A stretch of 64,000 nucleotides of DNA, from contig NZ_QVMI01000028.1 of the NCBI RefSeq assembly GCF_010500965.1, positions 1-64,000 of the forward strand, written 5' to 3'. Below, in pieces: positions 44,293-56,600 of this stretch. The position numbers and the translations under genes were made by a program. Position 1 is the first letter of the stretch, and every line of letters begins with the position of its first letter. The notes under the pieces are model-generated. The model saw only the letters and a program-made list of their open reading frames with translations, was not told where the DNA came from and made no database searches. The stretch comes from Bacteroides sp. 51 (lineage in GTDB: Bacteria > Bacteroidota > Bacteroidia > Bacteroidales > Bacteroidaceae).

Positions 44293-44532
44293 TTTTCACA
44301 AGACTAATTTTTGCATTAGAAAAATAAAGAAGCTACTATCATATTGATAATTAATAGCTACCAGTTATTCCGCAAACTTACATAAAAAGTTTGATTTATA
44401 AGTGCGTTTAATAAAAATGAAGAACATACCCTCTGTATTTCCATAAAACTTTGGTGTTTTTAGATTGAAACAATGAAACAAAAACCTACACTTTTTTTGA
44501 AACCGCCAAATTTTGATTGATGTTACTTCGGA
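44293..44532. other. Intergenic region with partial third copy of the direct repeat
   Basis: AT-rich upstream region of the KAP-like gene. At 44486-44516 'acactttttttgaaaccgcc' and 'aaattttgattgatg' match the last 35 bp of the 208-bp repeats, suggesting a third island junction. The match ends where the IS21 remnant begins. Confidence 0.5.
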
Positions 44533-44844
44533 ATGCAGAAACTACTAACCAAACTCAAACTGGCACGCATTGAAGGGACAATAGTCAAACTACTATTTCA
44601 GTTACAACGGACGGATCTATTGATTATTGATGACTTTGGGATGAAGACACTAGAGACAAGATTTTATGGAAATTACTGAAGACAGGCACGCAAGAAAGCC
44701 ACTATTATTGCGAGCCAGTTACCCGTCAGTAAGGGATATGACGTCATTGGAAATTGGGTCATTGCAGATACAATACTGGATAAAATTGTACATACGTCCC
44801 ACAGATTTGATCTAGAAGGAGAGAGTTTAAAAAAGAAAGTATAA
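44533..44844 (+). pseudogene. IS21-family istB remnant
   Basis: Pieces of an IstB ATPase in shifting frames: 'LLTKLKLARIEGTIVKLLF', then 'LIIDDFGMKTLE' (Walker B region), then 'EDRHARK' and, after another shift, 'TIIASQLPVSKGYDVIGNW' and 'ADTILDKIVHTSHRFDLEG' ending in 'SLKKKV' and stop at 44844. These are the C-terminal two thirds of IstB; the P-loop part and istA are missing. At least two frameshifts and a small deletion make it inactive. It marks past transposition in the island. Confidence 0.75.
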
Positions 44845-44913
44845 CTTTGTAATAACAAACCTGGTCAACAGAAAAGAAACGGGGTATCACCGAAATATGC
44901 ACAATTAATAATA

Positions 44914-45590
44914 TTATGTGGAATGATAATGAAACTCATATTGGGCACAATTAACTGAACAGAAAGAATAGAAGCGATTTGCTACTCCAAAAGCCATACT
45001 GTTCCTTCTATCAATTAGCTTCAGCCATGACTCATGCTGTTCATTCTCAGTTATATTTATATATCCTCGTTCCATCATTACTTTTTTTGATGTCCTTTTA
45101 ATCGTATGTTTCATTGAAACTACTGCCAGATTAAGTTCAATTGTAATTTTTGTATCAGTAGTCTCAAATCCGCCCCAATGATATCTGATATTATTTCATC
45201 GTTTTGTTACAACATATCCTTCTGATTTTGAGGGTTATGTTGTCCCATATTTGGAATGGTACGGGAAAGCTCTCGCACTTTTGTAAAAGTTTCAATGATA
45301 GCGATAGTAATTTCCATTGCTTTTGGAAATTTTAGGATAGTCACTAACATTATAAGCCTTTTTCGCTAAAAACGTTGGAGAGGTACCCGTAAACTATCCA
45401 ACTTAAAGTCGAAATTTTCGACTTCAAGTTTTCCCAGTCTCTTTGCTGTGATGAAATAATGTATTCATCAGAAACTTATCAGGATTGTTCTTTACTGCTT
45501 CATTAATATGTTTAGTTTCTACACTGTATAATTCAGCCACATCACTATCAAGTATTACTTGTTATGCTTGTATAGTTACAATTCAACTTT
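44914..45590 (-). pseudogene. ORF6N/KilA-N-type DNA-binding protein remnant
   Basis: Read on the minus strand in three frames, this restores an ORF6N-domain protein: 'VILDSDVAELYSVETKHINE' plus 'AVKNNPDKF', then 'DEYIISSQQRDWENLKSK', 'GYLSNVFSEKGL', then 'MLVTILKFPKAMEITIAIIE', 'RELSRTI', an in-frame stop, 'QNDEIISDIIGAD', and 'TKITIELNLAVVSMKHTIKR'. At least two frameshifts and two stops inactivate it. Intact relatives, about 200-220 residues, are abundant on Bacteroidales mobile elements. The only long open frame left is the 66-codon tail at 44914-45114. Confidence 0.7.
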
Positions 45591-45666
45591 TAATCTAAAG
45601 AATTTCTCGAGGCTTGCCACTGGGTAAATAAACATAAGGTTTCTGAAAAAGTTTATCTTTGTTTTC

Positions 45667-46106
45667 ATGGACGATGACCATATCTATAAACGACATAATA
45701 AGACGCTTCTCCTTTATCATATTGTTCTCCCTATCAAGTATCGTAGAAAGATTGTAACGGATATGATTGGATCAAGTTTACAAGGGGTTTGTATGGAAAT
45801 CTCGGATCTCTATGAAATTGTTTTTGTGGAAATCGGTTATGAGCCTGATTATGTCCATTTCTTGTTGCAGAGTGTTCCTTCTTATTCCGTATCAGATATT
45901 GTGACAAAGCTCAAGAGTTTGACCGCTCGGGAATTGTTTCGTTTACACCCTGAAATAAAGAAGTAGTTATGGGGTGGTAGTTTTGAACAAGCGGTTATTA
46001 TGCGAATGCAGTAGATTTGTATGGGAGTCGTGATGTGATAAAAGCATATGTTTCAAATCAGGGTACGGAAAAGAAGTACAAGAAGATATATGATTTCGAC
46101 AAATAG
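45667..46106 (+). pseudogene. IS200-type tnpA remnant
   Basis: A 99-codon frame encodes 'HNKTLLLYHIVLPIKYRRKI', 'GYEPDYVHFLLQSVPSYSVS' and 'LTARELFRLHPEIKK', then a TAG stop at 45964-45966, 'LWGGSF', a frameshift and the true C-terminus 'GYYANAVDLYGSRDVIKAYV' ending at 46106. This is the Y1 transposase of the IS200/IS605 family. The HUH motif reads 'DYVH' where His is expected, so besides the stop and shift the active site is damaged. No flanking IS end was identified with confidence. Confidence 0.8.
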
Positions 46107-46342
46107 ATAGTTCTCACTATCCAAACCAATAGATTTCATCCTAAGACTAAGAGATACTACTTCTAAATCAAAAAACGGAAAACAGCTCCCGTACGAGGGA
46201 TATTGCCATGTCCATTTACCAGATTATCAGAAAACTGCTTGCAAATGTTGAGAAATTTTGCGAATATTGCATGTAAGTTGTGCAAATGATGATAAGGTAT
46301 TAAAAGTTTGGTCACTTCTATATACTAAATATCAGTAATATG

Positions 46343-46350
46343 TAGATTTG
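46343..46350 (+). promoter_or_regulatory. -7 element for the WYL regulator
   Basis: TAGATTTG matches TAnnTTTG and lies 22 bp before the start codon of the WYL gene. The nearest TTTG upstream (46307) is too far, so only the -7 is supported. Confidence 0.45.
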
Positions 46351-46372
46351 TATAAAATTTGAAAAGTAAGCT

Positions 46373-47383
46373 ATGTCAAAACACGAGAATGCAGTAATAC
46401 GATATATCGCCCTTGATAAATGTTTTCGAAACCAGGGACGGAAATTCTTTTTTGAAGACCTTTTAGATGCCTGCAACGAGGCCCTTACAGAGCTGAATCC
46501 AAAATCATCAGGTATCCAGCGGCGACAGTTGTTTGAAGACATCCGGTTTATGGAAGATTCGCAGGGTTACGAGGCTCCTATTGAGAGAAAACGAGAGAAC
46601 AGGAGGATGTATTACCGCTACTCCGACCCTGATTTCTCCATAAACAAAAGACCCCTCAACCAGCAGGAAGCCAGCCAGCTGCGCGAGTCATTGCAAACCC
46701 TCACGCGGTTCAGGGGAATGCCACAGTTTGGATGGGTGGAAGAAATATCGGCACGGTTGACTCAGGAGTTTGGACTGGCAGCATCCGAAAAAGTAATCGG
46801 CTTTTATGACAATCCCGATTATGTGGGGCGCGAATATATTTCCGAGCTCTATGAATACATTGTCAACAAATCTACCATTGAAATCAAATACAAGCCATTT
46901 GCCAAACCGGAATATGAGGTTGTAATAAGTCCCTACTATCTCAAACAATACAACAACCGTTGGTTCCTTATTGGATATACAGAAAAATATAGTAGCAAAA
47001 CCTCTCTCTTTGCGCTCGATCGAATAGTCGATATTCAACCAAGCAAGCACACCTACGTACCTGTAGACGATATGGATTTCGATGAATATTTTGATGATAT
47101 GATAGGTGTTACCATTTACGAAGGAAGCAAACAAGAAGAAGTGATTTTACGGATTGCCAATAACAGATGGAAATATGTAGAGACAAAACCGCTACACGGA
47201 TCGCAAACCATCCGGGAAAGAGGAGAAGAGTTCACCGCCATCCGGCTAAAATTATATATTAACCGCGAATTGAAATCACTTATACTATCATTTGGCAACG
47301 ATATGGAAGTGATTGCACCCGAACATTTACGAAACACCATTGCCACAGAGGCTTCTGAGATGCATTCTAAATATTCTTTCTGA
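46373..47383 (+). CDS. WYL-domain transcriptional regulator
   Basis: A 336-residue regulator. The N-terminal 1-110 region is a winged-helix type DNA-binding part ('KHENAVIRYIALDKCFRN...RRQLFEDIRFMEDS'). From about 155 to 245 lies the WYL domain with 'STIEIKYKPF', 'ISPYYLKQYNNRWFLIGY' and 'TSLFALDRIVDI', followed by a WCX-like C-terminal extension (about 250-330). WYL proteins bind nucleic acid ligands and often control phage-defence operons (for example BrxR/CapW types). It lies 66 bp upstream of the Druantia-like genes on the same strand, so it is their probable regulator. A palindrome in that gap could be an operator. Confidence 0.88.
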   Translation: MSKHENAVIRYIALDKCFRNQGRKFFFEDLLDACNEALTELNPKSSGIQRRQLFEDIRFMEDSQGYEAPIERKRENRRMYYRYSDPDFSINKRPLNQQEASQLRESLQTLTRFRGMPQFGWVEEISARLTQEFGLAASEKVIGFYDNPDYVGREYISELYEYIVNKSTIEIKYKPFAKPEYEVVISPYYLKQYNNRWFLIGYTEKYSSKTSLFALDRIVDIQPSKHTYVPVDDMDFDEYFDDMIGVTIYEGSKQEEVILRIANNRWKYVETKPLHGSQTIRERGEEFTAIRLKLYINRELKSLILSFGNDMEVIAPEHLRNTIATEASEMHSKYSF

Positions 47384-47384
47384 T

Positions 47385-47404
47385 TGTGCGCACTCACTGC
47401 ACAC
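47385..47404. promoter_or_regulatory. Candidate operator between WYL gene and druH
   Basis: tgtgcgcactcactgcacac is an imperfect palindrome (gtgc...gcac arms) lying just after the WYL stop and upstream of the 'actttgcat' -7-like sequence before druH. A role as WYL-protein operator is inferred from position only. Confidence 0.3.
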
Positions 47405-47449
47405 TTGGGCTTTTACTTTGCATCATTCAAATTAAAAAAATAGATCACT

Positions 47450-50400
47450 ATGGAAAATTTTACAATTAAAGACATTTTGGAGAAGCGGGGAAGAAATAGT
47501 GTGCCCCTACCTTTGTGGAAATTGCGGCTTACCAATGAAGAGTACAAATTGCTGAGAATTACGCTCAAAAGTTTGTGGTCTCAAAGCACTCCGCCCAGTA
47601 TATTATATGATAGGGAAGTGGCGCTCTACTTTGCCGAATGGTGGAGAAGGGAATATCCAGACGAAAGAAATGCTCATCCCTCAAAAAAAGCCATTGCCAA
47701 TAGTTTGAGGATAAGCGATTACCGGATAGATGAATTTTACGACGCTGCGCTGAGAGGACTCAAAAAATTTGGAATCAATCCCATTCGTAATGCTCAGGGG
47801 CATACGCATTCTTTTCGTACCTTGCTCAATCAGGGAGGATTGCCGATTAAATACATTCAAAGTATTGATTTCAACAACTACAAGCACTTTCTGGTACAGT
47901 TGGCTAAAGAGTTGAAACAAGTAGAAGTAGATTGGGAAGATACCGAGTATGTTTCCGGGCTGCCCATAACAAAGTATCTGCCCCAAACATTCAATAATCC
48001 TAATATTTACTATTTGAGTATGCAGATAGTACGGGCTATCATTGAGGACAAACCCGATTTATTACCCTATGATGCAGATGAGGAAGGATTTAAAGATTTG
48101 GCAGAAACTATTACGAAAGAGTATAACAGGCAACCCCGCGCTTTCCTTTCCGTTAACTGGGAGTTGAAGAAAGCAAAAGAGAGTGGTGGAAAGTCGAGAT
48201 TAATTTACTCCATTGAATATCCGCGCAAAATCAAAATTCAGGACATTGTTGATTTAACAAAAGATGAAGAAACACAGCTTTTCTCTTTATATGTAAATGA
48301 TACCTTTGTTATTTCCTATCGCAAGGCAGGAAATGATAACGAATATTATTATTCAACCGGAGTTATTCATCCCCACACATTTGTTTGGGAAGGACAACAA
48401 ATCGTGTCTGTTCAGATAAAAACAGATAATGACGAAGTACACGATATTGTATTGCCTTCCGCTCATGCCCCGGAACTTGATATTCCGCAGGTATTTACCC
48501 GACAAAACAATCAATGGTTGCTCAAACGTCCCGGTAAAAGTGCGGAGCAAAACGCGGTACTTGCCGACGCTGATTGGCAGGTGCAGGAAGCTGCTGGCTG
48601 CGAAACGATCACCATCGGGGAGAAGAGTTACAATTTCTATCCGTTTGATACAAACATTACATTGCATAGAGCGGATGGCGAAAAATTGTCTTTCAACAGC
48701 CAGCCTACACGGTATTACGCTGAGTTTCGTATCGAATCGCCCCACTGGCTGGAAAAAACCAATTATAAACTAATTACCCGCGCGCCACATATACGCGTGT
48801 TCGATGCGGATAACGAAATCATACGCAAAAGTAATTATCAGGTATTTTACCGCCCCTACTGCGGCAAGGAGTGGCATACGTTCTTTGCAGGAGGTTTGCC
48901 CAACGGTTTGCTTGATTTCAAGATAGAATTTCCCGATGGAACCTTCCATATCGAGCGCTTTTATCATGTGCACAAGTTGCATTGTGAACACATTTATAAT
49001 GTGGAACAGGGCGGACTGGTAAATTGGAGCATACCCGAAGGAAACATCAACCCACTTACTTCCGATAAGTTTTCGTTTGAAAGAGAAGCAGGAAACACCT
49101 TTGGAGTAGCCCGCTCTAAACACGGAGGTGATGCCGCCGAAACGTGTGCATTCAGGTTCCGGGTTGCAGACAATCCTTCGCTTGATATGGAGGTGCTTCC
49201 CCCGCTCAAAGATATCGTGCTCACCGGGCCCGACGGTGAAATAGATACCCACGGGAAAATCATCACCATAGATATGCTCTATAAATACAAAGTAATCATA
49301 TCAGGGTTTGATACTGTTCCAATAGAAATACTTTATCTGGAAGACAATGAACCCAAATCAGTGAAACTGCGCCTCAAAGAGAAGAAAGGAATTTACTCCC
49401 TGAGTACTTTCCGCCAATATATCGAACAGCTCTTTTTGCTGTATGGCTTCAATACATTCAGCCGCAATTGCAGTGTACAGTTAAACTTTGGCAGTGGCTC
49501 ATACCGCAAACAAATTGCAGTGAGACGTTTTGATCTGGATACAGTGATGGAGAACGGAAGGATGTATGTTTGCACATCCCGGCACTACTCAGACGGTAAC
49601 CCCCCGATAGTGAATAATCCCGGTAAAATATGGTTTGTAACTGTAGAGGGCAAACCCCAACTCTGTCAATTAGAGCAGCAGGAGCAGGGATACACCTTAC
49701 CGCCGGAGGCAGATTACAAGCAGGGAATCGTATTTTCCGATGTATCGGAAGACAACAGGATCATACCTAAATATCACGATTTCGGGCAAGATGACGACAT
49801 TGATATCGAATCCAGAAAGGCTTTCGCAGCAGACAGCATCAGTCAGTTGGCTACCCAACTTACCTATCAATCTATTTATAGCGAAGAATGGGAGAAAGTG
49901 CTCACCTATTTCGATTTAACCGTTCAGTATGAATTGCCTTTCCGCACATTCAATTGTTTCAAGGCCATTGCCCATTCTCCACAATTGATGATACGGTTGC
50001 TGGTTTTATTGAAATGTTTCGATGTGGGCGACGATAAAAACCGGATATCACAACTCGTGCGATTTGAGCAAGAATTTGCCGTGGCATGGCACTGGATAAA
50101 CGCAGAAACATGGAATGAAGGCTTAGAGTATTTTATGAGTGCAGAATATCCGCATCTAAATCTAATGCCTACCTACATTCAAGCACAACATAGTGTATTG
50201 GAAGAAACGATTCAGGCAGACCTTGCCCAATTAAAAGAATATGCCTTTAGTGACGAAAAGGTAATCGGCAATCCTCCTCAATTGTTGAATGCGGATATTC
50301 AGGAAATACGCGGAAAGATTTCCGGTAGAACCGACAACAATGCAGACTTGCCGAAAATAGAAATCACCGCCGGCAAGTATTTCAAGATCGATGGCATACC

Positions 50401-50611
50401 CGGCTATCAGGTTACCTGTCTCTTATCGCCGGTGAAGGCGGCAGAAAACCTGATGGGAATTACCGGTGAACTGTGGCAATACGACCATGAAGCGAAAAAA
50501 CTAAGGCGTATTATCAATTTTTACCGGGTAGTGCTGCCCGATGTCTACGGACAAATCTTATTACATACATTGAAATTTATTAACTACACACAAAAACAAC
50601 AAACATTATGA
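47450..50611 (+). CDS. druH: DruH-like protein of a Druantia type III-like system
   Basis: A 1053-residue soluble protein without recognisable catalytic motifs. It opens with 'PLPLWKLRLTNEEYKLLRITLKSLW' and 'DREVALYFAEWWRREYPDE', which I associate with large proteins that precede DruE helicases (STY4851-type). The middle (about 150-780) is rich in beta-strands and the end is helical. Its stop overlaps the helicase start by 4 bp (ATGA). In Druantia type III, DruH and DruE are the only two hallmark genes, and a protein of this size just upstream of a 2000-residue DUF1998 helicase fits. The assignment rests on size, order and N-terminal resemblance; a profile search would settle it. Confidence 0.72.
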   Translation: MENFTIKDILEKRGRNSVPLPLWKLRLTNEEYKLLRITLKSLWSQSTPPSILYDREVALYFAEWWRREYPDERNAHPSKKAIANSLRISDYRIDEFYDAALRGLKKFGINPIRNAQGHTHSFRTLLNQGGLPIKYIQSIDFNNYKHFLVQLAKELKQVEVDWEDTEYVSGLPITKYLPQTFNNPNIYYLSMQIVRAIIEDKPDLLPYDADEEGFKDLAETITKEYNRQPRAFLSVNWELKKAKESGGKSRLIYSIEYPRKIKIQDIVDLTKDEETQLFSLYVNDTFVISYRKAGNDNEYYYSTGVIHPHTFVWEGQQIVSVQIKTDNDEVHDIVLPSAHAPELDIPQVFTRQNNQWLLKRPGKSAEQNAVLADADWQVQEAAGCETITIGEKSYNFYPFDTNITLHRADGEKLSFNSQPTRYYAEFRIESPHWLEKTNYKLITRAPHIRVFDADNEIIRKSNYQVFYRPYCGKEWHTFFAGGLPNGLLDFKIEFPDGTFHIERFYHVHKLHCEHIYNVEQGGLVNWSIPEGNINPLTSDKFSFEREAGNTFGVARSKHGGDAAETCAFRFRVADNPSLDMEVLPPLKDIVLTGPDGEIDTHGKIITIDMLYKYKVIISGFDTVPIEILYLEDNEPKSVKLRLKEKKGIYSLSTFRQYIEQLFLLYGFNTFSRNCSVQLNFGSGSYRKQIAVRRFDLDTVMENGRMYVCTSRHYSDGNPPIVNNPGKIWFVTVEGKPQLCQLEQQEQGYTLPPEADYKQGIVFSDVSEDNRIIPKYHDFGQDDDIDIESRKAFAADSISQLATQLTYQSIYSEEWEKVLTYFDLTVQYELPFRTFNCFKAIAHSPQLMIRLLVLLKCFDVGDDKNRISQLVRFEQEFAVAWHWINAETWNEGLEYFMSAEYPHLNLMPTYIQAQHSVLEETIQADLAQLKEYAFSDEKVIGNPPQLLNADIQEIRGKISGRTDNNADLPKIEITAGKYFKIDGIPGYQVTCLLSPVKAAENLMGITGELWQYDHEAKKLRRIINFYRVVLPDVYGQILLHTLKFINYTQKQQTL

Positions 50612-53600
50612 ATTATAGAAATTTATACACCAATACACAACGCCGTTTTACAGATGCTTTACTCTCGATGTGGGCTTCGGGCAAAGAAAAAGAACAAAAC
50701 TACTTACGCTACGTGCTGGAAGAAAAAGAGCCTTTATTGGCATCACCCGTATTCCGCTCTGTGTTTCCGTGGAAAAACTCAGAACATACTTTCGGCCAGC
50801 ATGCTTCGCAGCTCGGAATTCTGGACGAAGACTTTGTAGACGCGCTTAACGATGCTGATGAAAAGTTTCGTTTCCCCCTCGACCGTTGCCCCTACAGCCA
50901 CCAGACAGAGAGTTGGAAGAACATGCTTAAACGCAAGAAAACAATCGTTGTAACCAGCGGCACGGGTTCCGGAAAAACAGAATGCTTTATGATACCCGTT
51001 CTGCAAGACCTCTTGCGAGAGAAAAAAGCAGGCAGAGGCAAGGGCGTTCAGGCCTTGTTTCTATATCCGCTCAATGCCTTGATGGACAGCCAGAGAAAAC
51101 GTATACATGCCTGGTGCGAAGCCCTCAACCCACAGATAAGCTATGCCATTTTCAACGGCAACACGCCGAACGAAATGAATAGTATAACGCAAAAAGCCTC
51201 TTTCCCCGAAATCACATGCAGAGATTCTGTGCGCAAGAATCCGCCTCAGATACTATTTACCAATCCAACCATGTTGGAATATATGCTGCTGCGAAATTCA
51301 GACCAGGCCATACTACAACAATCACAAGGAAAGCTACGCTGGATATTGTTGGATGAAACCCACTCTTACAGTGGTTCATCTGCTGCCGAGCTTGCTTTGC
51401 AGCTTCGCCGGGTGCTGGATGCCTTCGGAGTGGGCATAGATGATGTAAACTTTGCCGCCACATCGGCTACCATTGGCGAAAATCCACAGGAACTCATTGA
51501 ATTTATATCACGCCTTACAGGGAAGAAAACCGATGACATAGAAATTGTAAACGGTGAACGTATCATTCCCGATATGGACAACCAGATACTTCAAACCGAA
51601 ATTGATGCAATAAACAAAGAATTTGGTCTCAAACTCACTTGCCAGGATGCTCACAATTTGCGCCAACAGCTCAACAGCAATCCCGCATTGAGCACAGACC
51701 AGATTGCCGAGGCTACGGGGCTTACAGGTACCATAGAACAAAAACTGGCACTTATAGATCGCCTGGGTGATAAAGGGATACTTCCTACACAAGGACACTT
51801 CTTTGCACGCAGCATAGGTGGACTCTATGCCTGTACCAACCCGGGTTGCAAGATTGACAAAGACAAGCGGTTACCCATTGGTTCCTTAACCACCAAACCG
51901 GCTACGGAATGTACTGATTGCCATTCCAAATTGCTGGAAGTAAAGATCTGCAATTCCTGCGGGGAACTGCTGATTAATGGTGAGTTTAATGAAAAAACAC
52001 ATGAATACCGGATGGCAACTCGCTCATTTGCATCCGAAACCACCCTGTTCGAATTGGATAAAGAACTGGATATGGAAGGAGAAGAAGGTGATGGAAATGA
52101 AAACAAAAACAAACCTACAGCTAACCAGTCGTTTTGGGCTCCTCTGCACTTAACCAAAGGCTGTGAGGTGGCACCCCATAATAAAGCTGCTACTTCCTTC
52201 AAAGGACTGAGTTTGCAGGATAAAGATAAATTCAAATATGCCTCTGGCGAGAACAATTTTGATTATTGTTATCATAAAGATACCCTCCAGCCACTTTGCC
52301 CCAAATGCGGAGAATCTGTAGGATACGCTAACTATGCTAATACAAGTTCCGCCTTAATAAGCCGTATGCTCGCCCCCACCTTGCTGGAAGAGGCGCAGCC
52401 GATGGAAAATACCGATAGAAAGACCATGTATGAAGGGCGTAAATTTATCACTTTTACCGATAACCGCCAGGGCACCGCAAAAGGTGCTTTAGCGCAAAAC
52501 ATTGCCACGGAAAGAAACTGGACCCGTGCATCTGTTTTCCATTTTCTATCTGACAGGGGCAGGGGAGATTCTTCGCAAGGCCTTACCCCGGAAGAGGAAA
52601 CATCCTATAATTATTTTTATGAACAGCAAATGGCAGGGGCACTCCCACCGGTTCTACAAGGAATGTTTAAGCAACTCCAAAATAAGAAAGACTCTGTAGG
52701 CAAGCCTGATATTCAGCCCATTTCATTAAGCCAGGTTGTAGCCGCTCTGGAAGAAGATGAAGAATTGAATAAGTTGTTTATTCACCTGAGTGAAGCACGC
52801 AAAAATGCGATAAAAAACGAGAACTCTTCGGAACATCGGGAAGAGAAGCGCGACTATCTGAAAGCCTTGTTGCTGGATGCGCTTGGAATGCGTCCCCGCC
52901 GTGGTAACGCACTGGAATCTATGGGATTGGTGAGCCTTCATTATCCGGGTATGGCCGATGAAAAGGCGCCTCACCTCTTTACCAAATATGGCTTTACGGA
53001 TAACGAGTGGAGAGATTTCCTAAAAATATGCCTCGACTATCATTTACGGCGTAATATGCATTATTACATCCCCGAAAAAGCAAATGTATATTTGCCGCAA
53101 AGTTATTTTTCCGACCCTGTTTATGGATCGGAACTACCAGCCGGAACAAAGGACTCAAGGAGCGATCGTTCATTGAAAAAGTGGCCCCTTCTGAAAAGAA
53201 CCGGGAAGAACATTCCCGAGAAACAACCCAGAATCGTTCTTTTATTGTGCGCGGCAATGGGAATTACAGATGTAGGTTTAATGTCTGAAGATCAAAAAGA
53301 TGATATAGACGAAATTTTGCGAAAAGCCTGGAGAATACTGGCAGCTAAGGTTTTATCCCCCTTAAATGACAAAACAATTAACGGAATAAAATACGATGGA
53401 TACAAACTGGATTTATTTGATGATCGGAAAGTACAAATCAAGCTCAGTGCCCAGTCATGGATATGTCCCGTTCATCACTCGCTGATAGATGTGAACTTCA
53501 AGTCATACAGCCCATTAATAACCGGATATGTAAATGCGGACACATACAAGCGTTTTAGGATTGATACCCCTCCCGTATCTCTTTCCCACTTTCCGTATGC

Positions 53601-56600
53601 TTACAGAAAAGATGAAAACGGAGAAACCGTATCTAAAGAGAAAATACTGGAATGGATGAATGAAGCATTCCATAGCAGAAAAGAACGCGGTATATGGTCG
53701 GATATATACGAAAATATCCTCTTAAAAAGCCCTGTATTCATTGCTGCCGAACACTCGGCACAATTGAAAAGAGCAGCCTTAGAGCAATACGAAAATCAGT
53801 TTAACAAAGGCGAGCTAAATATACTTTCCTGCTCTACAACCATGGAAATGGGGATAGACATTGGTGGTATCTCCGAAGTGCTGATGACAAATGTACCGCC
53901 CAAACCGGCCAACTATCTGCAACGTGCAGGGCGTGCAGGACGTCGTGGAGAGATGAAATCTCTTGCGTTTACCATCTGTGCCCCGACTCCCATCGGTACC
54001 AATACGTTTAGTAATCCCACCTGGGCATTGGACCACAAAATTGCCATGCCTTTGATACGTATGGAAAGCCATATCCTGGTGCAGCGCAATGTGAACTCCT
54101 ATTTGCTGTCTCAGTACATAGCCCGTCGTGGTGGCATGGAAATTAAAGAATCAATAGACGATTTTTTCTATGAACACAGTGGGAAGCATTTTAGCGATTT
54201 CAGGATTTTTCTGGAAAATGTAGCATCAAACGATAAAATAGTAGAGGGGTATCGGCGCCTGACAAAAGGTACGATTAAAGAAAATACACCTCTGGAAACG
54301 ATGGCCCGGGAAGGTCTTACACAAATCAACTCGATCTATATAACTCTTAATTCAAAGATAGAAGTAATTGAACAAAACAAAGCGGATGTAAAATCAATCA
54401 GTCGAAAAAAACTGTTTGAAAGCCAGTTGGAAAAGCTAAAGAGAGAGAACCTCATTGGATTTTTGGCCGAAAACAATTTCATTCCCAGCGCCGGCATACC
54501 AACAGGACTGATTGAGTTTGACAACCCCGCTCATCCATTGAGCAGGCATTTGAGTGTAGCCATTTCCGAGTATGCCCCCGGCAATCGGATTGTAGCCAAT
54601 GAGTGGACATACGAATCAGCCGGTATTGAAATGAAAGGAAAATGGAGTGAAAGTCGCCGTTCTCACTTGCAAAATTGTCCTTCCTGCGGATATTCTACCA
54701 TCAGAATGGGTAAACATCTGGAGAGCTGTCCTTATTGTGGACCCGCGCGGAAGCTTCAGGGAGTAAAAGGATTTCCGGAAATGAGCCCGTTTACCGAAAC
54801 CATCGAACCGGCCGGTTTTAAAACAGATGTAAGCTACAAGCCAACCCGCAAGATGAAACAAAATCCATCGGCAATGGTTTATCCCGCGTTGTTGGAAATG
54901 GAACCCTGGAAAGAAGGTGAGAATAGCATACTTGATCTTCGCGTGGGTACGCCCCAAGCCGAAATCCTATATTATAATGTGGGAGATAGAAAAGGGTATG
55001 CCCTTTGCACTGTCTGCGGAAAGATGAAGAAAGAAAAAGACCAACATGGAGATAAGCCATTGGAAAATCCGCTGGCCGGTCATAAACATCTGTCAATAGG
55101 CGGTATTTGTGCCGGCAATGAAGACAGAGCTACACCTGTGCGGCGCAATGTATTGCTCGTAGGGCGGTATCAAACAGATTTAGTAGAATTGCGCTTCCGC
55201 GATAAAGACGGTAATCCATTGAAGGGGTCAGCTCTCTATAGCCTGGGTGTAGTATTAACTAACAAGCTGGCCGATTATATAGGCGTAAACCGCTCTGAAA
55301 TAAAATTTGGAGTCAATGAGCAATTCAACTCCGTATTTATTTTCGATACCGCCTTAGGCGGAGCTGGATACTCTACCCTGTTCCCACTTTATAGGGATGA
55401 TATATTGGATTTGGCTTATAATGAACTGAAACTTTGTGACTGTCCCAAAGCTTGTACCAGCTGCCTGATAGACCGCGACTCACAATGGTTCATGGAAAAA
55501 CTCGACAAACAGGAAGCTATTAAATGGTTGGAATTCGAAAGGGAAAGCCGCAAGGAAATCCCGGAAGCAGTTAAATCAGTCGTTCCCGATGCAGGGCGGG
55601 TAACAGCCAACTTAAGAGCTGAATTCAGCAATGTTCTCACCGACCCTTCCCTGCAAGAGGTTACGGTATTCGTTTCGAACGAATTGTCGACCTGGACACC
55701 TTCGGAATGGCCTTACGCCAAGAGTTTAGCCTCGTTGAATGCCCGGGGAGTACGCGTCAATTTTGTGATGCCCCATAAAAATATCAAGTTAAATGAACTT
55801 TCGGTAAGTGATGTTAGCCTGCTTCTGGAATGTAAAATGAAGTATTCACTTGGGTTTGTTCAAGATGAGCCTCGGGGTATATATCCACTCTTATCCGCCT
55901 GGTTTACCGATGATAAAAAAACAGTGGATTATTTTACTGATAGTGACATGCGCCCATATAATGCGGATTGGAGTTCAGATGCCGTTGTTTATTCGTCCAG
56001 GAATATGCCGACCCTTTCAATTGCTCCGTGGAATCCTGATTTTAAGTCGGCTTTTGCAGATAACAGTCGGACAATGCTTAGCTTTAAAATCACTAAACCA
56101 AACGTTTCTCTCAATGCTTTTGCCGGCGAACTATTCTCGCACGACCGGGAGCAATGGGAAAAGATAAAACAACAGGTTATGGGAAGCAACGTCTCTGTAA
56201 AATACACCGACCGGTATCTAAAGACTCCTTTAGCATGTTTAATGCTGATACGTTTGATTCATCAGTTGGCAATTGCCTTCGAGTTGTCCGTTCAAGATCT
56301 TGAACTAAACCTGGCATTCCCAACGGGCAGGCCAACGAACTGGGATTCGGAACTGAGCAATGCTTTCGCTTATGTGCAAAACCGGGATGAATTTATAGAA
56401 GAATGTGCCGAGAATCTTCTTGGAACCCCTCCGAAGATTAATGGTGGCCGTTTGCCTCATTACAGGGAGCTAATAATAGAGAATGATAAGTTTGAACTGA
56501 TTATTCGCCCTGATGGTGGTGTTGAGAATGGTTGGAGTGTTGCCCCGGAAGATGAGAATATAAAAATAAGCGATATTGAGGATAATTGGGAGATGGATGT

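Noticed and set aside
44914-45114. A separate 66-residue gene
   Set aside because: It continues the ORF6N-type homology (MKHTIKR) of the broken frame upstream, so it is the tail of a pseudogene.
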